Source: Muribaculaceae bacterium
GTDB taxonomy: Bacteria > Bacteroidota > Bacteroidia > Bacteroidales > Muribaculaceae
DNA length: 64,000 bases
NCBI GenBank assembly: GCA_022509125.1
Contig: JAFLTU010000003.1
Location: 42,896 to 106,895 of the forward strand
Direction of reading: 5' to 3'
In this document: positions 56,277 through 64,000 of the stretch, in pieces
Layout: every line of letters starts with the position of its first letter
How positions within the stretch are numbered: position 1 is the stretch's first letter
Program-made: the position numbers and the translations under genes
Notes under the pieces: generated by a model
What the model was told of the DNA's origin: nothing
Seen by the model: only the letters and a program-made list of their open reading frames with translations
The model's database searches: none

Positions 56277-57202
56277 TGGGAGATTTCACCATTCATACTC
56301 TGGGGTGCGGTTCTGCCAAGCCTTCACTACGCCATCTTCCCGCCTGCACAGTTCTTGAACATCGAGGGTCGCTTTATATGATTGACTGCGGAGAGGGGGC
56401 CCAGCTCTCCTTTATGAAGCAGCGCCTTTCATTCGCCAAACTGCGCCATATCTTTATCACTCACCTTCATGGAGACCATGTCTTGGGGCTTCCGGGCCTT
56501 GTCAGCACAATGGCCTTGACGGGCAACGGCGGTGAACTAAATATCTATACATTCCCTGAGGGTATCGCTAAACTAAAGGGAATGATAGACTATTTCAGCC
56601 ACGACACACCCTTCCGAATCAATTATCATGCCATCAAGCCGGAGGAGGCAAAGGTTTTAGATACAAAAAGCCTGACGGTCAGAACTATTCCTCTGGATCA
56701 TAGATTGCCGACGGTGGGTTATGTGTTTGAGGAGAAACCAAAGCCTCGCCACATAAATCCGGAGATGACTAAGTTTCACGAGGTGCCTGTTGCCTGGATG
56801 AAAAGAATAAAGGAGGGCGAAGACTTTGTGAAACCCGATGGGACAATTATTGCCAACCGATTACTTACCACCGACCCCTCCCCCTCCCTATCTTATGCAC
56901 ATATAAGCGATACGGGATACATGCCGGGATTGGCAGAAAAAATCGGTCCCGTAGACCTTTTATTCCACGAGACCACATATCTTGACGACCGAGAGGCCGA
57001 TGCCATCGCAAGAGGCCACTCCACGGCTCGTCAGGCCGCCACCGTGGCACGCGATGCCGGTGCCAAATGCCTCCTCACCGGCCACTATTCATCACGCTAC
57101 ACCGACGACTCGCTTTTCCTCAAGGAGGCGCAGGAGGTTTTTCCAAACGTCATTCTCAACAACGAGGGGTTAAGGATCGACCTCGATTGTCCGCCCCGCT
57201 GA
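56273..57202 (+). CDS. rnz: Ribonuclease Z
   Basis: IFITHLHGDHVLGLPGL, ISDTGY, LLFHETTYL, LTGHYSSRY metallo-beta-lactamase motifs; 4-bp overlap with sdaA. Confidence 0.93.
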   Translation: MMGDFTIHTLGCGSAKPSLRHLPACTVLEHRGSLYMIDCGEGAQLSFMKQRLSFAKLRHIFITHLHGDHVLGLPGLVSTMALTGNGGELNIYTFPEGIAKLKGMIDYFSHDTPFRINYHAIKPEEAKVLDTKSLTVRTIPLDHRLPTVGYVFEEKPKPRHINPEMTKFHEVPVAWMKRIKEGEDFVKPDGTIIANRLLTTDPSPSLSYAHISDTGYMPGLAEKIGPVDLLFHETTYLDDREADAIARGHSTARQAATVARDAGAKCLLTGHYSSRYTDDSLFLKEAQEVFPNVILNNEGLRIDLDCPPR

Positions 57203-60200
57203 ATGGGCCACCTGTGCCGGCGAATATAGGCACTGGACCTCTGCGATGCCCAGACAGTAGGAGCCTTCCCTTTCAACATGGCAATCGTAGGTTATCACAT
57301 GTTTTCCCGCCTGAAGGCGCTCTATAAAGAAGGAAAGGCGGTCAGTCCTGTTTTCTCGATAGGCCATCATCCCGTCGATGAAGACAATCCCCGAGAGCGG
57401 GTCATCATTTCTCAAGGCTGCGGAGCCGGAGTCGGCTACAACCACGTAGTCCATATCTTTACCGCATGTCAGAGTCATCACTATCTTCGCCTTGTCGCCT
57501 TTATTAAGCTTGGAGACTTCCTTCAAAGTCTCGCGGCCACCATCTGTAACGACCTTATAGATTTTCTTTTCGATAGCTAAATTTTCAACCCTCACGCTCT
57601 TCACGGACTTCACCGGGGAAACAGATTGGGATATTACTCCACCCCATGCCGGAAGGCCACCTTGGCGAACAATCTCAATCTTTTTCCCTGAAACCTCCTT
57701 AGCGTCAAGACTGATTGTGAAATTTCCGGTCAGGGCCTGTTGCTCAGGCAAGGTGATTTTACGTCCATCCACATAGATCTCAGGAAGACTCCTTTCCCCA
57801 ATGTTTTGCTTTTCACCTTCCATCAGAGAATATATTAGAGCCGGCGAATCACTTTCATCACCCCACGCCTGCGTCTCCTTCCTGAGAAGAAGTTTTTCTC
57901 TTAGCTTATCCACGCTTTCAGAATATTCAGAAGACAAGTTGAAAAGGCTCAACAAGAGAGAGGATTCCCCCATCGACAAACGTTTATCAGTAAATTGCGT
58001 CAAAGATCTGGTTATGGTCTCCCCTTCCCCTTGGTATGCCGGTTCTCCAAAGAAAAGGAGGGCAACCTTTGCTTTCTCTCCGACGCTAAAATGGCGCCAA
58101 TCCTTGGAGAGGCTGTCGAGAGTGGAGGAATAAATCTGTTTAAGACTTTTGCCCGATTCGTTTGCCACTCCCGATCCTATGAGTTTCCTGACATAGAAAT
58201 AATCGAGAAGGGAGGTTATCCCCGGAGTCCGGTTATTCTTTACTGATTCGAGGAGCCAAGAATCATAATAATTTATTCCTTTTTGAGCCATCTTTTGGAG
58301 GGAGGCATTCAGCAATCCTTTTGAATTAAGATATCCAAGGATATTCAATACGCGAAGGGTGATATATGGCGACGACTGCATGCCCTCAAACCATGTCCAG
58401 CCGCCGTCGGGACGTTGAAGAGCGGATAGCTTCTGAATTTTACCTGTCACTTCATTATCGATGCCTGCGGTATCGAAATATTTTCCAAGGCTTCGGATGC
58501 GAGAAGTCTCTGCTGAAGCGGAATTTAGCCAGGGAGAGGCTTCAAGCCGGGTGATTTTCAAGTTTTCATCTTTCTGAAGGTTCGACATGCTCAACGAAGA
58601 GTCAGGAGAATTGAGAATGCGTTGAAGTCCATCGGCAATTTCAGGACTTGACCCAATGATGTCGCGAGCCAGGAGGGTTCCGTAGAGCCATTCCGCGATT
58701 GCTAGGGAACTTTGAGTCTTTTTATCCGTGAGACCCGGCAAAGAGAGGAGCACTTCCCAGAGGGGATTGTCACAATATTTAAGTGTCAGGTTGGCATCTT
58801 TGGAAAGCCTGGGAACTTTAATCTCTATGACTTCGGTTTCGGCATTTGCATAGAAAGTGGTAGCCTCGATCAAGGGGGCGCTTGAAGGGAGCACCGGTAT
58901 TATCCCCTGTTCCCCGTCTCGATGGTTCTCACCTGAAGCAACTGCTCTGACTATTAAACCGGATAGATTGGATGGCACCTCAAAGCGCATGCTGACAACT
59001 CGATTCCCCGAAGGCTCCACGACCAGGGGTGAAAACTCTTCAGCTTTCAAGGGCATTCCTGTCGTAGCATCTATTATTTCAAGACTTCCGCCGATTGATT
59101 GAGTCTGCTCGGTGTTATTAAATAGCGTGGCAGAAAGTTCCGCCTTGTCGCCGGTGCGCACATATTGAGGAAGGTTGCTCTTCACCATAACCGGTTTAGA
59201 GGCTACGGCATCAAGCAACAATGTAGCGTTTTTTAATTCATCGTTGTAGGCTGCCAATTGGAGTTGCCAAGTGGTGTTGAAATTCGGCACTATGAAATTC
59301 AACTCCACCTCACCATTGGCGTCGGCACTAAGGTCAGGACGGAAAAATGCCAATGGCATTTCCACAGGCCGGAATTCTTCTTGAGAAGATCGACTCCTCT
59401 CCTCTTGCTTCATATTTAACTGGCCGGCAGCCATCATAGGACTCTCAACAGCTTCTTCTGATGTCTCTGCCTCCATTAAATCCGCAGCCGAATCAGTCAT
59501 CATGGTCCGGCTCGCAGCTTTTGCACTGTAAAGATAGACAGGGCCATGGATTGAAAGACCTCCGGAGAGGGGGAAGCCATAGGTCTGCCAGGACGGAATA
59601 GCCGAATTTACGCTCACGAAGTTTTTATCTGTCGGCAAAGAAAAGTTCCTGAAGGAAATTGAACGGCCCGGGAAAACGGGACTTATCCTAAACCAGTTGT
59701 AGATTGAGGGAGTCCAGATATTCATGTTCCATTTGAAATCTTTTAGGGAATTCAAAGCCTTGTCGCTCATCACGGCAAAAACGTTGGAATTAGAAGCGGG
59801 ACTCTCTCCTATCTTGATTTTGAATGTCCATTTCTCCAGGTCACCGGCGGTCAACTGATCGCGGAAACTTTCAGAGATTAGTTCCATCTTCTCAAGACTC
59901 TTTTCCGAAGAGAGGGTGATCTGAGCCTCTACAGGCTGAAAGTCGTGCATGCCGCAAAGATTTACAAAGAGTTTAGAGACTCCTTCCGGCAGGCAAATCC
60001 TTTCTCTGAGAAGAGCGTTATCTTCTTTCGGCTCCAGCCATTTACATTCCAACACACTCTCACCGTCACTCAAAGTATAAAGTATCCAATCATTCCAATA
60101 GCTGCCGAAGACCACATCCACGAATTTCTCATCCTCCCGGAAGGTTATTTCCCTCTGAGGGACCCAGAGGGGAGTCGGGAAGGGTGCCTTTGTTTCGGAG

Positions 60201-62860
60201 GGACGCCAAACTACAGTTTCAGTAACCGTTTCGTATCCCATCTCCCCTTGGGATGGTTCAATACTTCCTCTATACCCATAAAGGTTGCCATATCCAGACA
60301 TATCATCATCGTCAATCGACCGGAATTCCATGCGATATTTGCCGGAGGCAAGAGTATTTGCCGCCATTATCAATGAGGGGCTGATAAATGAACCTGAAAT
60401 AGTGTCACCGGTGGTTTGATTGATTAGCCGATAATCAATCTTTTCAGTCACAGGCAATCCGGCCATATCATAGACGGGGATAGAAAAAATAACGCTATCG
60501 CCCGTAATTTCTGTCTTATCGCCAATTTGAGGCCGGATATCGATACCCCGTCCAAGATAAAACATAAGTGGTTGGGAACTCTCAGTCTCACCTGCCGTAG
60601 AAGTGACATTGGCTGTCAGACTATATCGGCCTTGAGCATATGGCGTCCCCTTGAGGCCGGTCAATGGCAAGGTCAAGGTAAACTCCCCCCGGGTATCTGT
60701 GATACCTCTCACATTATATCGTGCTCCGGTGGCAACTCCTCCCCATCGCCATGGAAGATAGTGAACTTCATATTCAATTTCTGCATCTGTAACAGGCATT
60801 CCTGAATATGTGGCGGCCATTCCCCTAAAACTTATCGAGTCGGGAGAAAGAGATTCCTCTTGCTTCAAGGTTACTAAAAATGCAGGCAATTTGTATTCCT
60901 CAACTTGAAAGGAGGTTGACCCTCCCCCCTGGATTCCGGAGAAGGAGGCAGTCAATTGATAGGTTCCCAAGAGTCTCCCCTTCGGGATTACCATTTCCCC
61001 TGAAGCGCGGGCAGATTGGTCTAATGTCAAAGAAAGAGTCCCCACATTGGAATAATTGGCATCCCTCATAGTCAATTCCACCTTTTGGCCAGGCATCAAA
61101 GAATTAACCTTATTCTCCTGCTGCCAACCAACTACCGCAAATCTGACAGTGTCGCCGGGTCGATAGATCGCCAGGTCGGTCAGGATAGAGGCATGGGCAC
61201 TTTTGTTACTCCTTACCGGATAATAGCTGAATCCGGCATCTCTTTTAGCCAGGCTATTCCCCTTCTTAGCCTCGATTCGGAAATATCCTTCCGGAATGCT
61301 GACCCATCCCTGCGAGTTGGTGACTGCTTTTCCTTCGGCCTTCCTGCCGTTTCCCTTAAAGTAGGTGACAACGGCACCGGCTACCGGCTGCTGATCATGT
61401 CCGTTGACCACATAGACCCTCCCCGAACCCTGTTGATTTGAATCGAAGGTAGTCATTAGAGTGATATCAGTCACCCTTATTGTTGAATAGGAGGCGTTTG
61501 AGGTAGTCTTATTCCAATTCTTAGGCAATGTAGGGGTCGCCGATGGCACACATAAATAAATCCCCGGTTTCAGACCTTCAATCTCAATATCTTGAGAATA
61601 TTGGAAAGGCACGTTCCCCTCCCCTCCTATTTCAATTGTCGTGAAAGGGCTTGGCGAACCGATTTTCTTCAAAATCGCTTCGTCATATTGGGTCACCTGG
61701 TTTTCCGCGAGTTTGATTATATGAAGATAGGCCTTATTAAGGTTTTCCACTGTCGCCCTCCCCTTTATCGGAGTTGCCGGAAGAGTCGTCTTGGGGAAAC
61801 TTACCTCGATATTTTGCCTGGCCATCATGTCGCGGGCATAGGACAAGTTGGCAAAATAGAAACCATCGGGCCATTGGGAAAGCCACCTTCCTATCCTTTC
61901 ATAAATAACGGCGGTTTCCGATTCTGAGTTACCTCGGAAATATCGGCTCCAATATTCATATAGGAGAAGGCCTTCTCCTTCCTGGCCATTCAAATTTTCA
62001 AGGGCTTCGTCAAGTCGGGCCCTCACTTCATAATCGGGGAGAAGAGAGAGAGTCTCAAACACTGCAAGAGACCTTACCACACTATTGCCATCTGCAAATT
62101 GACATCCTAATTCCCCCAACATCTTTAGAGCAAGATCAAGACATTTTCTTTCCGGAGTGGCCGGCGTTTCAGATGGATAGAATGGGATGACCGATTCGTT
62201 ATAGGGTCCGGAAAATTTCTTTAAGATATCAACAGCCTTAAATGTAATGAACTGCTCTATGGTTAACCCTATTTTTTCTGCCGTGGCGTAATCGTCGATC
62301 AATAGCGCTATTTCGGAAATCGTCTGTTTTTGTGCCACAGAGTTGCCTCTGAAATTATTTTCAAAGGAATCGTTGATCTTATTCATTAATTGCCACACCC
62401 TTTCTTTGAACATTCCTCCACTCCATTCCTCGGTGTCAAGGGGGAATTCTCCTTCAATAGGAAGATTTCGTTGATCAAAGACGTAACGATTGTCGAGATA
62501 GGTCTTGGCAAGAATTTCACCTTCCAGGAGATAACAGATGTTTTTATAGTCTCCTCCAAGTTTATCAGCCAAGGAATCAGCCTTTTCAAGTAAAGGGCCC
62601 ACATTATTGGAGTCGCTCAGCAAACCACGGGCCACACTCAGATTCATAAAGCCTCTGATTGCCTCAACAGGATGATGCTCCCTTAACGAATTTAGAATCA
62701 GAGAATCGCTTTGTTCCACTACCGTTTGTGGAAAAGCGAAATCAGGCATTTTGTAGTCAGGGGCTGCCACGGCTTTTACAGCCGAGAAAAATATAAAAAC
62801 AAACGCCGGAAGGCTCCTTAAAAACATTCCGACGATGTTGAGTTTTTTATACTTGTTCAT
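57170..62860 (-). CDS. Alpha-2-macroglobulin family protein (MG2/A2M domains)
   Basis: 1896 aa; ILTDLAIYRPGDTVRFAVVGW (MG2), FFRPDLSADANGEVELNFIVPNFNTTWQLQLAAY (A2M), C-terminal YEND-like region. Confidence 0.9.
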   Translation of the reverse strand: MNKYKKLNIVGMFLRSLPAFVFIFFSAVKAVAAPDYKMPDFAFPQTVVEQSDSLILNSLREHHPVEAIRGFMNLSVARGLLSDSNNVGPLLEKADSLADKLGGDYKNICYLLEGEILAKTYLDNRYVFDQRNLPIEGEFPLDTEEWSGGMFKERVWQLMNKINDSFENNFRGNSVAQKQTISEIALLIDDYATAEKIGLTIEQFITFKAVDILKKFSGPYNESVIPFYPSETPATPERKCLDLALKMLGELGCQFADGNSVVRSLAVFETLSLLPDYEVRARLDEALENLNGQEGEGLLLYEYWSRYFRGNSESETAVIYERIGRWLSQWPDGFYFANLSYARDMMARQNIEVSFPKTTLPATPIKGRATVENLNKAYLHIIKLAENQVTQYDEAILKKIGSPSPFTTIEIGGEGNVPFQYSQDIEIEGLKPGIYLCVPSATPTLPKNWNKTTSNASYSTIRVTDITLMTTFDSNQQGSGRVYVVNGHDQQPVAGAVVTYFKGNGRKAEGKAVTNSQGWVSIPEGYFRIEAKKGNSLAKRDAGFSYYPVRSNKSAHASILTDLAIYRPGDTVRFAVVGWQQENKVNSLMPGQKVELTMRDANYSNVGTLSLTLDQSARASGEMVIPKGRLLGTYQLTASFSGIQGGGSTSFQVEEYKLPAFLVTLKQEESLSPDSISFRGMAATYSGMPVTDAEIEYEVHYLPWRWGGVATGARYNVRGITDTRGEFTLTLPLTGLKGTPYAQGRYSLTANVTSTAGETESSQPLMFYLGRGIDIRPQIGDKTEITGDSVIFSIPVYDMAGLPVTEKIDYRLINQTTGDTISGSFISPSLIMAANTLASGKYRMEFRSIDDDDMSGYGNLYGYRGSIEPSQGEMGYETVTETVVWRPSETKAPFPTPLWVPQREITFREDEKFVDVVFGSYWNDWILYTLSDGESVLECKWLEPKEDNALLRERICLPEGVSKLFVNLCGMHDFQPVEAQITLSSEKSLEKMELISESFRDQLTAGDLEKWTFKIKIGESPASNSNVFAVMSDKALNSLKDFKWNMNIWTPSIYNWFRISPVFPGRSISFRNFSLPTDKNFVSVNSAIPSWQTYGFPLSGGLSIHGPVYLYSAKAASRTMMTDSAADLMEAETSEEAVESPMMAAGQLNMKQEERSRSSQEEFRPVEMPLAFFRPDLSADANGEVELNFIVPNFNTTWQLQLAAYNDELKNATLLLDAVASKPVMVKSNLPQYVRTGDKAELSATLFNNTEQTQSIGGSLEIIDATTGMPLKAEEFSPLVVEPSGNRVVSMRFEVPSNLSGLIVRAVASGENHRDGEQGIIPVLPSSAPLIEATTFYANAETEVIEIKVPRLSKDANLTLKYCDNPLWEVLLSLPGLTDKKTQSSLAIAEWLYGTLLARDIIGSSPEIADGLQRILNSPDSSLSMSNLQKDENLKITRLEASPWLNSASAETSRIRSLGKYFDTAGIDNEVTGKIQKLSALQRPDGGWTWFEGMQSSPYITLRVLNILGYLNSKGLLNASLQKMAQKGINYYDSWLLESVKNNRTPGITSLLDYFYVRKLIGSGVANESGKSLKQIYSSTLDSLSKDWRHFSVGEKAKVALLFFGEPAYQGEGETITRSLTQFTDKRLSMGESSLLLSLFNLSSEYSESVDKLREKLLLRKETQAWGDESDSPALIYSLMEGEKQNIGERSLPEIYVDGRKITLPEQQALTGNFTISLDAKEVSGKKIEIVRQGGLPAWGGVISQSVSPVKSVKSVRVENLAIEKKIYKVVTDGGRETLKEVSKLNKGDKAKIVMTLTCGKDMDYVVVADSGSAALRNDDPLSGIVFIDGMMAYRENRTDRLSFFIERLQAGKHVITYDCHVEREGSYCLGIAEVQCLYSPAQVAHSAGRTIEVDP

Positions 62861-63339
62861 TTCCGTTCTATGGGTTTCTTGTGATGGTCACGGTTGCGCG
62901 TGCGTTTCATTTGGTCTATGCGGGCTTTGAAACTGTTTTCAGCCTCGCGCATCTTATAGATTTGCTTCTGGGTCAGGAACTCGGCGAATTTTTCATTGAA
63001 TTGCTTTTCCTTTTCGGCCCATTCGGAATTTGCTTTGGCGAATGCGGCTGTGACCTGCTGATAGCTCTCTTCGCTTGCATCCTTTTCATGCTTGAGTTGA
63101 TGATCCATTTTGACGGCTTCAGCGTAACATTCCTTCTTGCTTTGGCTCATCTCCTCATAAAGCTCGTAAAACTGTTTCTTCTGACTCTCATTGAGTTGCA
63201 TCTCTTGAGCCAGGAATTTCATTTTGAACTCTTGAACCTCCCGAAACATTTTATCGCGCTTGGAAATTGTGTCTTGCTGGGCAAATGTCGCTCCAATGCC
63301 CGCAATCAATAAACCTATTATTAGCAAAAACCTTTTCAC
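62857..63339 (-). CDS. Periplasmic helical hypothetical protein (Spy/CpxP-like layout)
   Basis: Signal peptide, then charged helical segments EFKMKFLAQEMQLNESQKKQFYELYEEMSQSKKE; 4-bp overlap with the downstream A2M gene. Confidence 0.6.
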   Translation of the reverse strand: MKRFLLIIGLLIAGIGATFAQQDTISKRDKMFREVQEFKMKFLAQEMQLNESQKKQFYELYEEMSQSKKECYAEAVKMDHQLKHEKDASEESYQQVTAAFAKANSEWAEKEKQFNEKFAEFLTQKQIYKMREAENSFKARIDQMKRTRNRDHHKKPIERK

Positions 63340-63402
63340 TTTGGCAGTATTTTTTAATGCGAAATTCTGATTTAACGGCGTTTGATATCTGTTTTTCCGG
63401 AT

Positions 63403-63864
63403 TTAGAGGTTGCTAAAATCCTTTTCAAACTCTTCAATGTTGTCGTAGCTCATATAAAACTCTTCGTCGTCGGCATCGAAGTCTCCCATATAAAGGGGAA
63501 GATAGTTAACATCATAATCCATTCCACCATCAAGGAGCTCCACAAGGGCCTGCGGCGGATTGTCAAGACTCAGGGAGACAGGCTGAGTGGCGGTATGAAA
63601 CACCTTCATCATTAGCCATATGCCACAGAACATGGCCGCCAGATAGACGTATGGCTTAACCCTCTGCCAGCGTGAGAAGATCCGGGGGGTCTCAGCCTTG
63701 ACATATGGGGGCAATTGCTCCATTATCCGACGCTCAAGCTCAGGGAAATAGCCTTCAGGAACCCTCATCCCCGAATCCTTCCCATATTTATTTATTAATT
63801 CTTCTTCCGGTTTCATCGCTCTTATTTCTTCTTCATCGAAAGACCTATCATAACAAAATCTCAA
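63403..63864 (-). CDS. Hypothetical single-pass membrane protein (anti-sigma-factor-like layout)
   Basis: Cytoplasmic N-terminal region, one predicted TM segment VKPYVYLAAMFCGIWLMMKVF, acidic C-terminus. Confidence 0.5.
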   Translation of the reverse strand: MRFCYDRSFDEEEIRAMKPEEELINKYGKDSGMRVPEGYFPELERRIMEQLPPYVKAETPRIFSRWQRVKPYVYLAAMFCGIWLMMKVFHTATQPVSLSLDNPPQALVELLDGGMDYDVNYLPLYMGDFDADDEEFYMSYDNIEEFEKDFSNL

Positions 63865-64000
63865 AACTAATAATAAGACCGCTCCCTTTTAAGATAGTTT
63901 AACGCTTTAAAAATTTTTCATCATGAACCATTATTCCCGCCTCTTGTTATAAAGATATAAGAAAAGAAATTCATGATGTTTGGTTAGTTGAAAATTGTTT

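Noticed and set aside
1-64000. tRNA or rRNA genes
   Set aside because: None recognised by eye; a tRNAscan-SE/Infernal run would be decisive.

Overview
This is a Bacteroidales-type chromosome window, probably Muribaculaceae or a relative, judging from Bacteroidetes-style promoters (TTTG-N19/20-TAnnTTTG), SusC/SusD pairs and FimB/Mfa-type fimbrillins. Main blocks: (1) an 8-gene minus-strand operon of fimbrillin-like lipoproteins (2173-14861); (2) a minus-strand polysaccharide utilization locus, SusC-SusD-GH30-SusE-like-GH3 (15363-26365), whose order resembles beta-1,6-glucan PULs; (3) an accessory stretch (26.7-35.4 kb) with an AAA/DUF4143 ATPase, a lone Mfa1-like fimbrillin, an unassigned gene paired with a HEPN-like gene, a DUF3800 gene, REP-like palindromic repeats and a decayed Rpn transposase; (4) a second fimbrial cluster (35508-46177, FimB/Mfa2 plus four Mfa1-like); (5) housekeeping genes (gltX, GH2, Crp/Fnr regulator, TonB receptor, sdaA, rnz, alpha-2-macroglobulin-like). 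The most unusual signal is non-coding. Many intergenic spacers contain degenerate tandem arrays with a strict 7-nt period (AGTGCCR, GCATAGA/GCACCAT, CGATAAA/CGTTTAT, CTATTCA, TTACAGT, GATTAGT). These families abut one another, in places without losing phase. A separate 10-nt family sits on both sides of the SusE-like gene. I also found an unlisted minus-strand unit at 41329-41685 with a promoter, a multi-hairpin leader, a strong Shine-Dalgarno, a 45-aa ORF and a terminator. All assignments are by eye; no searches were run.
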